Shown one piece after another: positions 8,761 to 19,045 of a stretch of 64,000 nt of DNA. The DNA comes from JAFECT01 sp963838235 (GTDB taxonomy: Bacteria; Pseudomonadota; Alphaproteobacteria; Caulobacterales; Caulobacteraceae). Every line of letters begins with the position of its first letter. Position 1 is the stretch's first letter. Location: assembly GCA_963838235.1 (NCBI GenBank), contig CAWIQJ010000005.1, forward strand, positions 1,178,001-1,242,000, written 5' to 3'. Both the position numbers and the translations under genes were made by a program. Below the pieces are notes generated by a model, which saw only the letters and a program-made list of their open reading frames with translations, was not told where the DNA came from and did not search any database.

Positions 8761-10065
8761 ATGGACGATCACAAACCGATGACCGGCGGCGAGGCCCAGG
8801 TCACCGTCGACGGCAAGACGCTGAAGCTGCCGGTGCTGAAGGGCACGCTCGGGCCCGACGTGGTCGACATCCGCAAGCTCTACGGCGACGCCGACGTCTT
8901 CACCTACGACCCCGGCTTCACCTCGACCGCCGCCTGCGAGAGCGCCATCACCTTCATCGACGGCGACAAGGGCGTGCTGCTGCACCGCGGCTATCCGATC
9001 GCCCAGTTGGCCGAGAAGTCGACCTTCCTGGAAGTGTGTCGTCTGCTGCTGGACGGCGAACTGCCAACCGCAGCCGAGTACGCGACCTTCGAGCGCAACA
9101 TCACCTACCACACGATGTTGCACGACCAGATCGACTCGTTCTTCAACGGCTTCCGCCGCGACGCCCACCCGATGGCGATCATGGTCGGCACCGTCGGCGC
9201 TCTGGCCGCGTTCTATCACGACAGCCTCGACATCCATGACCCGGCCCAGCGCGAGATATCCGCGCATCGCCTGATCGCCAAGATGCCGACCATCGCGGCG
9301 CGCGCCTACAAATACTCGATGGGTCAGCCGTTCGTGCACCCGCGCAACGAGCTCGGTTACGCCGAGAACTTCCTGCGCATGTGCTTCGCTGTGCCCGCCG
9401 AGGACTATGTGTCCAACCCGGTGCTGAACCGCGCCATGGACAAGATCTTCATCCTGCATGCCGACCACGAGCAGAACGCCTCGACCTCGACGGTGCGTCT
9501 GGCGGGATCGTCCGGCGCCAATCCGTTCGCCTGTATCGCGGCGGGCGTGGCCTGCCTCTGGGGCCCAGCCCACGGCGGCGCCAACGAAGAAGCGCTGAAG
9601 ATGCTGAAGGAGATCGGCACGCCCGATCGCATTCCCGAGTACGTCCAGGGCGTGAAGGACCGCAAATACCGCCTGATGGGTTTCGGTCACCGCGTCTACA
9701 AGAACTACGACCCGCGCGCGACGGTGATGAAAGAGACCTGCGACGAGGTGCTGGGACAGATCGGCGATCCGAACGATCCGCTGCTGCAGGTCGCGCGCGA
9801 ACTCGAACGCATCGCGCTGTCGGACGAGTATTTCATCGAACGCAAGCTCTATCCGAACGTCGACTTCTATTCCGGCATCATCCTGTCGGCCATGGGCTTC
9901 CCCACCGACATGTTCACCGTGTTGTTCGCCGTGGCGCGCACCGTCGGCTGGATCTCGCACTGGAAGGAAATGATCGGCGACCCTGGCCAGAAAATCGGCC
10001 GCCCGCGCCAACTCTACACCGGCGCCCAGCAGCGCGACTTCGTGCCCATGGACCGGCGGGGCTGA
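8761..10065 (+). CDS. gltA: Citrate synthase
   Basis: Condenses oxaloacetate and acetyl-CoA in the TCA cycle. At 434 residues it has the length of the NADH-sensitive hexameric type. The beta-rich N-terminal extension is present. Catalytic and binding residues are in HADHEQNASTS, GPAHGGANEEAL, MGFGHRVYKNYDPRA and NVDFYSGI. It ends GRPRQLYTGAQQRDF. It lies 63 bases after gltX, with an AT-rich stretch (8697-8712) that may hold a promoter. Confidence 0.97.
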   Translation: MDDHKPMTGGEAQVTVDGKTLKLPVLKGTLGPDVVDIRKLYGDADVFTYDPGFTSTAACESAITFIDGDKGVLLHRGYPIAQLAEKSTFLEVCRLLLDGELPTAAEYATFERNITYHTMLHDQIDSFFNGFRRDAHPMAIMVGTVGALAAFYHDSLDIHDPAQREISAHRLIAKMPTIAARAYKYSMGQPFVHPRNELGYAENFLRMCFAVPAEDYVSNPVLNRAMDKIFILHADHEQNASTSTVRLAGSSGANPFACIAAGVACLWGPAHGGANEEALKMLKEIGTPDRIPEYVQGVKDRKYRLMGFGHRVYKNYDPRATVMKETCDEVLGQIGDPNDPLLQVARELERIALSDEYFIERKLYPNVDFYSGIILSAMGFPTDMFTVLFAVARTVGWISHWKEMIGDPGQKIGRPRQLYTGAQQRDFVPMDRRG

Positions 10066-10181
10066 GCCTCCGATGAGCCGTTCGCAGCCGATAGACCGCC
10101 GTCTGCGACATGGCTCGACGGTAACTTTCGGTCGCGGCGGCGCGGCTTCATAGTCGCTCCGACGCGAAACGGAGACGATCG

Positions 10182-11678
10182 ATGAAGCGGTGGATCGCAG
10201 CGCTCGGCCTGGCGCTTGCCGTCATGGCGGCGCCGGCGTTGGCGCAGGAATTGGCAAACGGGCCCAAGCCCGCGCCCGAGATGGCGGATTTCTGGCGCAC
10301 CTGGACCGGGCGCGACCTCGACGCCGCCCACGCGCTGCTGCGCGACAACCATCCCGGCGCTGCGCTCGAGGTCGGGGACGCCGAATTCCAGAAGGCGCTG
10401 GAAGACGGCTACACCCTGGCCAAGACGCGCGCCGCGACGGTGACGACCTTCGAAGGCTATCAAGCGGTGCTCGCGGCCTACGCCTGGGGGTTCGGCGACA
10501 AACACATCTGGTCGCGCCCGACGCTGAACCTCGCTTGGCCGGACTGGGCCGGCTTGATCATCAGCAAGCAAGGCAACGATTGGGTCGTGAGCGACGAAGA
10601 CGCGCTCGGCGGTCCGAGTCTGCTGGGCGCCAAGCTGGTGAGCTGCGACGGTAAGCCGGTGAGCGATTTCGCGCGCGAGGTCATCGGCGGCTTTCGCGGT
10701 GTCTGGTCGATCGGCGCACAACAGGTGCAACAGGCGCCCTGGCTTCTGATCGACGAGCACAATCCGTTTCTGACACGACCCAAGACCTGCGACGTCGAGG
10801 TCGGCGGGGCGCGCAAGACCGTGACGCTGAACTGGCGCCACGTCCGGCGCGACCTGCTCGCGCCGCGCATCCGCAAGGCGGCGCACGCGGGCGCGGCGGG
10901 TTACGGCGTGCGCAAGTCGGGCGACGGCTACTGGATCGCCCTGCAGGACCTGCAGTCGGGCGCACCGGCGGTCGTGGCGCAGGTGAAGGCGCAAGCCGAC
11001 GCCTTGCGCGCTGCGCCGTGGGTGGTGCTCGACGTGCGCGGCAACGGCGGCGGCAGTTCCGACTTCGCGCGCCAGATCGCCGAGGTCCTTTACGGCAAGC
11101 CCTACGTCAATCAGGTCGTCGGCGCCGAAGACGATGACAGCGGTTGCGACGGCGTCTGGCGCGTATCGCCCGGCAACCTGCGCCAGCTCGACTTCTATCA
11201 GAACACTCTAATGCCCACGATCGGTCCCGAGGCGGTCACGGAGATTACCAAGATCAACAAACAGGCCCACGCCGCCGCAGCCGCCGGCCACAACTTCTCC
11301 GGTCCGACCAGCTGTCCCAAGGCGCCGCCGGCGCCGGTGAAGACGGGCGCCAACTCGACGCTGCACGGCCGCATGGTCCTGCTGACCGACAATCTGTGCT
11401 TCTCCTCGTGCCTCATCCTCGCCGACGATTTCCGCAAGCTTGGCGCCCTGCACGTCGGTCAGGCGACGGATTCCGACACCCGCTATATGGAAGTCCGCGA
11501 AGAGACCCTCCCGTCGGGCCTGTCGCGGTTTTCGACCCTGGAGGTGGTGAGTTCCGGCGCGCCGCCGCATCAGGGTCCGTTCGAGCCGCAGGTTCCCTAC
11601 CCGGGCGACATCGCCGACACGGCTGCGCTCGAGGCCTGGGTCGCTAAACTGATGGCGTCGCCGCCGCCCGCTCACTGA
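10182..11678 (+). CDS. Secreted S41-family peptidase-like protein
   Basis: A 498-residue exported protein with a clear signal peptide (MKRWIAALGLALAVMAAPALAQ). The C-terminal half resembles tail-specific (S41) proteases: WVVLDVRGNGGGSSDFAR is the conserved strand-turn and VLLTDNLCFSSCLILADDFRKLG corresponds to the nucleophile region, with Ser flanked by two Cys. No clear PDZ domain is seen. Substrate unknown; peptidase activity is inferred. Its last 35 bases overlap the 3' end of lpxB on the other strand. Confidence 0.75.
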   Translation: MKRWIAALGLALAVMAAPALAQELANGPKPAPEMADFWRTWTGRDLDAAHALLRDNHPGAALEVGDAEFQKALEDGYTLAKTRAATVTTFEGYQAVLAAYAWGFGDKHIWSRPTLNLAWPDWAGLIISKQGNDWVVSDEDALGGPSLLGAKLVSCDGKPVSDFAREVIGGFRGVWSIGAQQVQQAPWLLIDEHNPFLTRPKTCDVEVGGARKTVTLNWRHVRRDLLAPRIRKAAHAGAAGYGVRKSGDGYWIALQDLQSGAPAVVAQVKAQADALRAAPWVVLDVRGNGGGSSDFARQIAEVLYGKPYVNQVVGAEDDDSGCDGVWRVSPGNLRQLDFYQNTLMPTIGPEAVTEITKINKQAHAAAAAGHNFSGPTSCPKAPPAPVKTGANSTLHGRMVLLTDNLCFSSCLILADDFRKLGALHVGQATDSDTRYMEVREETLPSGLSRFSTLEVVSSGAPPHQGPFEPQVPYPGDIADTAALEAWVAKLMASPPPAH

Positions 11679-12828
11679 GGAAGGCAAGGACGGCGTCGGC
11701 GGCCAACTCCGAAGGGTCGCCGGCGGCGCGGCCCATCTTGTCCAGCGCCGCGAACTGACGCGCGATCTGGTCCCGCCGCAGCTTCGCGTCGTCGAGACGC
11801 GCACCCACCGCGGCGGCGAGCTTGGGGCCGGTGGCGTCATACTGCAGAAACTCGGGCGCGATCTCTTCGTCGGCGGCGAGGTTGAACAGGGTGGCGTATT
11901 TGATCAGCACCATGCGTTTGACCAGCCAATGCGTCACCGGGTCCAGCCGATACGCAATGACCATGGGCAAGCCCGCCAGCGCCAGTTCGGTAGACACCGT
12001 GCCGCTGCACGCGAGCGCCACGGTCGCGCCCTTCATGGCGTCACGCTTGTCGGCCTCGCCCTCCACCGGATAGGTGCGGAAAGGCCAGCCGGCGGTGCGA
12101 CCCATGACCTGTTCGCGCACGGTGTCGGCGACCACCACCGCAATCTTCAGGTCAGGGCGACCCTCGCGTAACAATTCGGCCGCCTGTTCGAAGTGCGGCG
12201 TCAATCGCTCAACCTCGCTCGGCCGGCTGCCCGGCAAAATCAGAAGCACCGGATCGTCGGGCCCCGCTTCGATCGACGCGCGGAAGCGCGCGCCGTCCGC
12301 CTTCGAGAAGTCGGTTCGAAGCGCGGGATTGCCGACGAACGCCGTCTTCAGGCCCTCGCGTTCGAAGCACGGCGGATCCAGGTGGTTGATGGCCAGCAAC
12401 AGGTCCACGGCGCCGGCCAGGGTCTTTGCGCGGCCCGGACGTGTCGCCCAGACCTGAGGCGCCACATATTTAATGAGCGGCAAGGACGGATCGGCTTCAC
12501 GCAACGCCTTGGCGACCCGCACGGTGAAACCCCAACTGTCGATCAGCACCGCGACATCCGGCTTCTCCCGCATGGCCAAGGCGACGGTGTCGCGAACCCG
12601 CTGCTTCACGCGGCCGTAGGCCATGACGCCATCGAGCCAGCCCAGGATCGACAGTTCGGTGATGTCGAAGGGACTCGCGACGCCCTCAGCCGCCAGTTTC
12701 GCGCCGCCGACGCCGCAAAAGATCACGCCATCGCCGAGCCGCGCCTTCAACGCGCGCGCCAGACCGGCCCCGAGATTATCGCCGGACGCTTCGGCGGCGA
12801 CGAGCATGACCTTGAGCGGCGCCGTCAT
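11644..12828 (-). CDS. lpxB: Lipid-A-disaccharide synthase
   Basis: Joins UDP-diacylglucosamine and lipid X to form the disaccharide core of lipid A (394 residues, peripheral inner-membrane GT19). Landmarks are VAAEASGDNLGAGL at the N-terminus, FCGVGG, LLILPGSRPSEV (donor binding) and ACSGTVSTELALAGLPMVIAYR. It is last in the lpxD-fabZ-lpxA-lpxI-lpxB run; its ATG overlaps the lpxI stop as ATGA. Its 3' end overlaps the convergent S41-like gene by 35 bases. Confidence 0.96.
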   Translation of the reverse strand: MTAPLKVMLVAAEASGDNLGAGLARALKARLGDGVIFCGVGGAKLAAEGVASPFDITELSILGWLDGVMAYGRVKQRVRDTVALAMREKPDVAVLIDSWGFTVRVAKALREADPSLPLIKYVAPQVWATRPGRAKTLAGAVDLLLAINHLDPPCFEREGLKTAFVGNPALRTDFSKADGARFRASIEAGPDDPVLLILPGSRPSEVERLTPHFEQAAELLREGRPDLKIAVVVADTVREQVMGRTAGWPFRTYPVEGEADKRDAMKGATVALACSGTVSTELALAGLPMVIAYRLDPVTHWLVKRMVLIKYATLFNLAADEEIAPEFLQYDATGPKLAAAVGARLDDAKLRRDQIARQFAALDKMGRAAGDPSELAADAVLAFLSERAAATPSV

Positions 12829-13649
12829 GTGCCCCAGACAAAGAGGCCGAGCCGGTCGGCGGTAGCGATGACGGCGTCGCGGTCGAGCACCACCATACCA
12901 CCGGCCTCACCCGCGACGCCGCTCAAGCCCGCAGCGGCGGCGGCCTCAAGGGTTTGCAAGCCGATGGTCGGCAGGTCCAACCGCCGGTCTTGCGCCGTCT
13001 TGGGAACCTTGGCCAAAGCGCCGCGTGGCCTGGCGCGGGTGCCGCGGATCGCTTCGGGCAGGCCCGCCACGCGGGTGAGCATGGCGTCGGTGCCTTCCTG
13101 CGCCTCGACCGCGAGCACGAGGCCGTCGCAGACGACCGCGCCCTGGCCCACGTCCAGCGCCCCGATCGCGCGCACGACCGCCATTGCCTTCGCGACATCG
13201 GCCAATTGATCCGCGGTCGGCGAGACCTTGCCGAGCGCGCCTTCGTTGAGCAACAGCGCGCCGGTCACGTCCGTCGCGCCTTCGACGCGGAAGCCTTCTT
13301 TCTCGAACTGGGTTGCGAAGTAACGCATCAGGCCGTCGTCGCCGTTGCGTGCGGCGGCTACCGCGCCCGGCATGATCGCCATGCCCTTCAAGTCCGGCTT
13401 CAGCGACGCGAAGTCCGGACGCTTGACCATGCCGGTCATACAGACGCTGACGCAGTGCGCGTCGCGCAAGGCTGCGATCCCCTTGCCGAACTGTTCGATG
13501 CGGATCTCGACGCCGTCGAAGGCCTTCAGCGCTTCGTCGGCCATGCCGTGCAGGCGGATCACGAACAGCGGCCGGCCAATCCGCTCGCAGGCCTTGGCGA
13601 CCGCGACCGGAAGCGCGCCGCCGCCGGCGATCAGGCCGAGCTTGTCCAT
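12825..13649 (-). CDS. lpxI: UDP-2,3-diacylglucosamine pyrophosphatase LpxI
   Basis: Hydrolyses UDP-2,3-diacylglucosamine to lipid X and UMP. It replaces LpxH in most alphaproteobacteria; the family (DUF1009) was first characterised in Caulobacter. The 274 residues begin MDKLGLIAGGGALPVAVA, with CVSVCMTGMVKRPDF in the N-terminal half and a C-terminal domain including GALDVGQGAVVCDGLVLAVE, EGTDAML and VPKTAQDRRLDLPTIG. The ATG at 13647-13649 is chosen because the frame upstream is a lpxA shadow. It sits one base from lpxA and overlaps lpxB by four, so it is tightly coupled. Confidence 0.95.
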   Translation of the reverse strand: MDKLGLIAGGGALPVAVAKACERIGRPLFVIRLHGMADEALKAFDGVEIRIEQFGKGIAALRDAHCVSVCMTGMVKRPDFASLKPDLKGMAIMPGAVAAARNGDDGLMRYFATQFEKEGFRVEGATDVTGALLLNEGALGKVSPTADQLADVAKAMAVVRAIGALDVGQGAVVCDGLVLAVEAQEGTDAMLTRVAGLPEAIRGTRARPRGALAKVPKTAQDRRLDLPTIGLQTLEAAAAAGLSGVAGEAGGMVVLDRDAVIATADRLGLFVWGT

Positions 13650-13650
13650 C

Positions 13651-14442
13651 TCAGTCGACGGTGGACGGAAGGCAGATCGCGCGCGCGGCGTCGGCGCGGA
13701 TGAACTCCACGATCTCCATGACCTCGGCCGCGTGGGCGAAGGTCGCCGCCACCTCCTCGAGCCGCTCCTGGAACGAGCCTTCCTCGGCGAACAACAGACG
13801 ATAGGCCGACCGCAGGTCGCGAATCTGGTCGCGTGTGAAACCGCGCCGCTTGAGTCCCACCAGGTTAAGGCCCTCGAGGTGAGCGTGGTTGCCCCACACC
13901 GAGCCATAGGGGATCACGTCCTTGCTCACCGCCGCACAACCGCCGATGAAACTGTAGCGGCCCAGGCGCGCGTGCTGGTGGATGGCGCAGAGACCGCCCA
14001 GGAAGATGAAGTCGCCGACCTTAACGTGGCCGCCGAGCGTCGCGTTGTTGGCAAAGACGGTGTTGTCGCCGACCAGGCAGTCGTGCGCGATGTGAGTGCC
14101 GACCATAAACAGGCCGTTGTCGCCAACCCGCGTCTCGCCGCCGCCGCCGACCGTGCCGGCATGCATGGTGACGTGTTCGCGCACGATGTTGTTCTTGCCG
14201 ACGACGAGGCGCGTGTCCTCGCCCTTGTGGCCCAGATGCTGCGGCTGGGCGCCCAGCACGGCGAAGGGAAAGACGGAGGTGTTCTCGCCGATCGACGTCG
14301 CGCCCTCGATCACCACGTGCGAGATCAACCGCACACCGTCGGACAGCGAAACCTTGGGCCCGACGATGCAATAGGGCCCGACCTCGACGTCGCCCAGGCG
14401 CGCTCCGTCGTGCACGATCGCCGTCGGATGGACTTTAGACAT
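13651..14442 (-). CDS. lpxA: UDP-N-acetylglucosamine O-acyltransferase
   Basis: First step of lipid A synthesis. A 263-residue left-handed beta-helix acyltransferase with hexapeptide repeats (MSKVHPTAIVHDGARLGDV onward), catalytic His in VGTHIAHDC and the C-terminal helical domain (RGFTRDQIRDLRSAYRLLF). It is one base overlapped with fabZ (TGATG) and followed directly by lpxI. The length matches the family. Confidence 0.97.
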   Translation of the reverse strand: MSKVHPTAIVHDGARLGDVEVGPYCIVGPKVSLSDGVRLISHVVIEGATSIGENTSVFPFAVLGAQPQHLGHKGEDTRLVVGKNNIVREHVTMHAGTVGGGGETRVGDNGLFMVGTHIAHDCLVGDNTVFANNATLGGHVKVGDFIFLGGLCAIHQHARLGRYSFIGGCAAVSKDVIPYGSVWGNHAHLEGLNLVGLKRRGFTRDQIRDLRSAYRLLFAEEGSFQERLEEVAATFAHAAEVMEIVEFIRADAARAICLPSTVD

Positions 14443-14918
14443 CAGCTGTTCTCGACCACCATGGCGGCGAATTCGGCCTCGGCGGCCATGCGGGTGTCGA
14501 CGTGCGCTTCGCCGCGGAATTTAAAGACGTCGCCCCGGTGCCGCACCACCTCGACCTGCATGCGCAGGGTGTCGCCCGGACGCACCGGATGGCGGAATCG
14601 CGCCTCAGTGATCGACATGAAGAAGATGGTCTTGCCGCTGTGCGCAATCTCGAGCGACTTCGACATCAACAGCGCGCCGGTCTGGCCGAGGGCCTCGACG
14701 ATCAGCACGCCGGGCATCACCGGATTGTCGGGGAAGTGACCCTGAACCCAGGGCTCGTTGTTGGTGACGTTCTTGATTCCCACGATCGACTGGCTCGGCC
14801 GGTAGTCCTCGGCGCGGTCGATCAGCAGGAACGGATAGCGGTGGGGAATGCGGCGCAAAATCTCGGCGTAGTCGATCGCTTCGCCGGTCAATTCGATCGC
14901 CTTGCCGTGCTTGTTCAT
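14442..14918 (-). CDS. fabZ: 3-hydroxyacyl-ACP dehydratase FabZ
   Basis: Hot-dog fold dehydratase of fatty acid synthesis (158 residues). It competes with LpxA/LpxD for 3-hydroxyacyl-ACP, which explains its place among the lpx genes. Catalytic His is in RIPHRYPFLLIDRA; the Glu region is HFPDNPVMPGVLIVEALGQ. It starts at the ATG 14916-14918, overlapping the lpxD stop by four bases, and ends overlapping lpxA by one. A longer upstream frame is a lpxD shadow. Confidence 0.97.
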   Translation of the reverse strand: MNKHGKAIELTGEAIDYAEILRRIPHRYPFLLIDRAEDYRPSQSIVGIKNVTNNEPWVQGHFPDNPVMPGVLIVEALGQTGALLMSKSLEIAHSGKTIFFMSITEARFRHPVRPGDTLRMQVEVVRHRGDVFKFRGEAHVDTRMAAEAEFAAMVVENS

Positions 14919-15940
14919 TCCCGCTCGCCTTCGCCGCGCTTCTCGCCGTGGCGGCGCAGAAACGCCATCTGACGCAACCACTCCCGCATCGGCTGGGCCG
15001 GAAACCCGCCCCAGGTCACGCCCGCTGGAACATCGGCGATCACCCCGGAGTTCGCCGCGAGCCTCGTCCCGGCGCCGATGGTGACGTGATCGGCGATACC
15101 GACCCGGCCGCCCAGCAAGCACCCGTCGCCGATGGTCACCGAACCGGAGATGCCGCAGTGGCCCGCCAACGCACAGTTGCGCCCAATCACCGTGTTGTGG
15201 CCGATCTGCACCAGATTGTCGATCTTGGTGTTTTCGCCGATCACGGTGTCTTCGAAGGCCCCACGGTCGACGGCGCTGTTGGCGCCGATGCCGGACCCGT
15301 CCTGCAGGATCACACGGCCAAGCTGCGGCACGGCCACCGACCCCTGGGCCGAGGGCGCCACGCCGAACCCCGCCTCGCCGATCATGGCGCCCGCCGACAG
15401 CTGGACCCGGTCGCCGATCAGGGCGCAATGCAGGCTGACGAAGGGGCTGATGTCGCAGTCGCGGCCGATGGCCACGCCGGGGCCGATCACCACATGACTG
15501 CGGATAACGGTTCCGCGGCCGATGCGGGCGCCGGGTCCAACGACGACGCCATGGGCGAGATGGACGCCTTCCTCGAGTTCGGCGCTCGGGTGAACCTGGA
15601 CCTGACCCGGGCCCTTGATGCGGACGAGCGGGTGCAGCCGGCCGGCCGCGCGCGCCCAGGCCGCCTGGGGTTCGCGGGTGACCACAGCGATGCAACCCAC
15701 GGGCACAGCCTCACGGAAGGCTTCGGGGACGAAGACGGCGGCGGCCTTGGTGGTTTCCAGATCGGCGACGTACTTGCGGTCGCTCAGAAACGAAACGCTC
15801 CGCTCGTCGGACCTGACAAGCGGAGCGGCTCGGTGGATTTGAAGCCGGGCCCAGGCGGGATCGGAAGCGATCCCGCTCAGTCCCGCCAGTTCCGCCAGCG
15901 CAAGAGGCCCCGCATGCTCGAAGAAGCGGCGATCGGGCAT
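14915..15940 (-). CDS. lpxD: UDP-3-O-acylglucosamine N-acyltransferase
   Basis: Third acylation-stage enzyme of lipid A synthesis; beta-helix hexapeptide acyltransferase of 341 residues. The N-terminal uridine-binding domain (SVSFLSDRKYVADLETTKAA) is followed by many hexapeptide turns. The catalytic His is in IGHNTVIGRNCALAGHCGISG. The C-terminal tail GGFPAQPMREWLRQMAFLRR is conserved. It lies between skp and fabZ, with a 20-base gap to skp and ATGA coupling to fabZ. Confidence 0.96.
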   Translation of the reverse strand: MPDRRFFEHAGPLALAELAGLSGIASDPAWARLQIHRAAPLVRSDERSVSFLSDRKYVADLETTKAAAVFVPEAFREAVPVGCIAVVTREPQAAWARAAGRLHPLVRIKGPGQVQVHPSAELEEGVHLAHGVVVGPGARIGRGTVIRSHVVIGPGVAIGRDCDISPFVSLHCALIGDRVQLSAGAMIGEAGFGVAPSAQGSVAVPQLGRVILQDGSGIGANSAVDRGAFEDTVIGENTKIDNLVQIGHNTVIGRNCALAGHCGISGSVTIGDGCLLGGRVGIADHVTIGAGTRLAANSGVIADVPAGVTWGGFPAQPMREWLRQMAFLRRHGEKRGEGERE

Positions 15941-15960
15941 CCTTGCCGGCGGCCTCGGGC

Positions 15961-16611
15961 TTACTTCTTCTTGTGCGTCGCGGTCGGCGCCGCGGCGGCG
16001 ACGGTCGGCGCACCGGCCGCCGCGGTCTGCTGCGGCGGTTGCATGAGGTCAAAGTTCAGGCTGGTGACCTTGGCGTTCAGCTTGGTGATCACCGCTGCGG
16101 TGACGTCCATCTGCTGGTTATAGAAGCCGTAGGTGCTGGTCGCCGCGACCACCAGGCCGCAGCTGCGCTCGGCGTAGACTTGGCGGAGCAGCGGATCGAT
16201 CTGTTCGCCGATCGCCTCGATCTCCTTGTTGCGCGTGGCTTCGAGCTGGGCTTCGCGAAGCTGTTCCAGACGGCGGAAGTCCTGAACGTGCTGGTCGAAG
16301 AGCGCGCCCTTCTGTTCCAGCTGGTCCTTGGGAAGCGTCGCGGCCTGTGACTGCAGGGTAGTCTGCTCGCTCTGCAGCGCGGAGCCGCGCTGTTGCAGGT
16401 CGGCCTTAACCTGGCCGGCCAGCTGTTCGAGGCGCTGGGTGACCGAGACGCCGACCGCGGAGGTCGCGATGGCGCGTTCGTTGGAGTAGACGCAGACGCC
16501 CGGCAGGACGGGTCCGGCGAGCGCAGGTTGACCCTGCGCCTGGGCGGACGCCGCGGTGGTGAGGGTGAGAGCGGATGTCGCGGCAAGCGCGAGGGTGAGT
16601 GCGATTTTCAT
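15961..16611 (-). CDS. skp: Periplasmic chaperone OmpH/Skp-like
   Basis: Exported holdase that escorts outer-membrane proteins to BamA. Residues 1-23 are a signal peptide (MKIALTLALAATSALTLTTA, cleavage near ASA-QAQ). The middle, about residues 55-145, is a long charged helical region with many Q/E/L residues, matching the Skp coiled-coil tentacles. The C-terminus is Ala-rich and ends in three lysines. The start is the ATG at 16609-16611, since the signal peptide begins there. At 216 residues it is longer than enteric Skp (about 160), as is usual in Caulobacterales. Directly downstream of bamA. Confidence 0.88.
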   Translation of the reverse strand: MKIALTLALAATSALTLTTAASAQAQGQPALAGPVLPGVCVYSNERAIATSAVGVSVTQRLEQLAGQVKADLQQRGSALQSEQTTLQSQAATLPKDQLEQKGALFDQHVQDFRRLEQLREAQLEATRNKEIEAIGEQIDPLLRQVYAERSCGLVVAATSTYGFYNQQMDVTAAVITKLNAKVTSLNFDLMQPPQQTAAAGAPTVAAAAPTATHKKK

Positions 16612-16622
16612 GGTCCGTTCGA

Positions 16623-19029
16623 TCAGAAGGGTGCGTAGGTTGAGAAGCGGAAGAGCTCGGTCTTGTCGTAGTCGGTCTTGGCCAGAATTTGGCTGAGATC
16701 GAATTCGACGGGACCCATCGGTGATTTCCACTTGATGCTGAGGCCGCCTGACGCGCGTAGCGCCAAGTTATCCTGGATCAGATCGTTGGGTACGCCCACC
16801 GAGGTGCGTTTGTAGACGTTGTCGAGGACGCCCTCAGTCCCGAAGTCGGTAAACAGGGCGGTCTTGATCCCGTACTCCTCCGGCAAGCCGTTGGGGAACG
16901 CGAATTCGACCGTGCCGATAGCATACGCGTTGCCGCCCAGGGCGTCATGCGTTCCAATGTCGCGCGGCCCGATGCCGGCGACCTGGAAGCCCCGGAAGCT
17001 GTCGCCGCCCTTGAAGAAGCGGTCATTGATGCGAACCGTGTCGCCGTCCCAGCCGTGGACGTATCCAGCTTGGCCTTGAACGGTGAACACCCAGTTACGG
17101 TTGAAACCCCAGTACCAGGTGAAGCTGCCTTCGCTCTTCAGGTACTTCACCTGACCGCCGATGCCGGCGAAGTCCTGGCTGAACTCACCCTTCCAGCCGC
17201 GCGTCGGATACAGCGGGTCGTTGCGCCGGTCGGTCTTCAGCGAATAGCCGATCTGCGACGCCCAGAAATAACCGCGCTGCTGGCAGAGGATCTCGTCGGT
17301 CAGACAGATGGACTGGTCCACCTGCACGCCGTTCTGCAGGATCTGGTAGTGCCAGTTGAAGTAGGTGTTGTAGTTGATCGGGAAGCCGATGTGCACGCCG
17401 GCGCCCGTCGACGTCGAGGTGAAGTCCGCCTCGTTCGCGAAATCGTAACGGTAGCTGAACGCCTGATAGCCGGCCTGCAGGTTGCGGCCCAGCCAGTGCG
17501 GCTCGGTGAACGATGCGTCGACCGTCTGTGACAGCGAGCCGGTTTGCGCGCGCAGGCGAAGCTGCTCGCCGCGGCCGCGGAAGTTGCGCTCGGTCACGCC
17601 GACGTCGAACAGGAACTTGTCGATCGACGAGAATCCGACGCCGAACGAGAACTCGCCGGTGGGCTGCTCTTCGACCTGCACCTGGACGATCGTCTTGTCG
17701 GGCGAGTCGCCGGGCAGTGTCTTGACCGAGACGTCCTTGAAGAAGCCGAGCGCGCGGATCTGGTTGCGCGAGCGGTCGAGCAGAACCTTGTTGTAGGCGT
17801 CGCCCTCGCTCATCAGCAGTTCGCGACGGATCACCGGGTCGATGGTGCGGGTGTTGCCGATGATGTCGATTCGCTGGACGTAGATGTGCGGACCTTCGCG
17901 CACGTCGAACACGAGATCGACGGTGCGCTTCTCGCGATTCGGCGTCTCGCGCGGACGCACGTTGACGAAGGCGTAGCCGGCCGAACCCGCGGCGAAGGTC
18001 AGCGAAGTCGATCGCATCTTCGATCTTGTCGCTCTGGAACAGCTGGCCGCGGTGGACCGGCAGCAGCGCCTTCAGGAAGTCGGCGTCGAGCTTCTTGTTT
18101 TCGGTGACGACCTTGATGTCGCCGAAGGTGTACTTGCGGCCTTCGTCCACCGTGAAGGTGATGTCGAAGTTCTTCTGGTCGGGTTTCAGCTCGGCCACCG
18201 CGGAGGTGACGCGGAAGTCGTAGTAGCCGCGGTTGGTGTAGTACTTGGCGACCTGTTCGCGGTCGTAGTCGAGCCGGTCCGGATCGAAGTTGGTGTTCGA
18301 CGACAGGAAGCGCCACCAGTTCGATTCCTTGGTGACGATGACGTCGCGCAACTGGCTGTCCGAGAACGCCTTGTTGCCGAGAATGTTGATGCGGCTGATG
18401 CCGGTCTTGCCGCCTTCGTTGATCTCGAAGATCAGGTCGACGCGCTTCTGCGGCAGTTCAACGATCTTCGGCGTCACCGTCGCGTTGATGCGGCCGGCGC
18501 GGCGATAGAGCTCGATGATGCGCTGCACGTCTTGCTGCACACGCGCCTTGGTGAAGACGCTGCGCGGATGGATGGTGACTTCGTCGCGCAGCTTGGTTTC
18601 GGCTAGCGCGTGATCGCCTTCGAACACCACCTGGTTGACGATCGGGTTCTCGACCACCTTCACGGTCAGGTCGGAGCCCGCCAGCGTGATCTGAACGTCC
18701 GAGAACAGCTCGGTGCGGAACAGGGTCTTGATCGCCAGGTCGATCCGCGCCCCGTCGACCGTGTCGCCGATGGCGATCGGCAGGTAGGAGGTGATCGTCT
18801 GGGTGTCGATACGCTCGTTGCCCTGGACGTTGATGCGGCTGACCACGCCTGTCTGCTGCTGGACGGGGCCCGGCGGCGGCGCGGGAGCCGGCTGTGCCGC
18901 GGCGTCGGTCTGGGCAACGGCCGGGTCGCAGAAAACCGCGGCGCCGGCCAGGGCGGCCAGGCTGGCGCCCAAGGCAAGGGCGCGGACGCGGGGGGACGAC
19001 GAGTTCGACGACATGCGTATGGTTACCAT
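16623..19029 (-). CDS. bamA: Outer membrane protein assembly factor BamA (frameshifted)
   Basis: Central beta-barrel of the BAM complex. Residues about 1-40 are a signal peptide ending AVAQ. Five POTRA domains follow (first: VVSRINVQGNERIDTQTITS) and then the 16-strand barrel, ending with a C-terminal Phe (FRFSTYAPF), the recognition signal for the machine itself. One extra A at 18005/18006 breaks the fourth POTRA; removing it gives KIEDAIDSLTFAAGSAGYAF. The start could be 19029 or the ATG at 19014. It lies 17 bases after rseP and 12 before skp. Confidence 0.95.
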
Positions 19030-19045
19030 CGGCGAGCGGCGGACA

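Noticed and set aside
8683..10011. 442-residue frame opposite gltA
   Set aside because: Mirror of citrate synthase codons in high-GC DNA.
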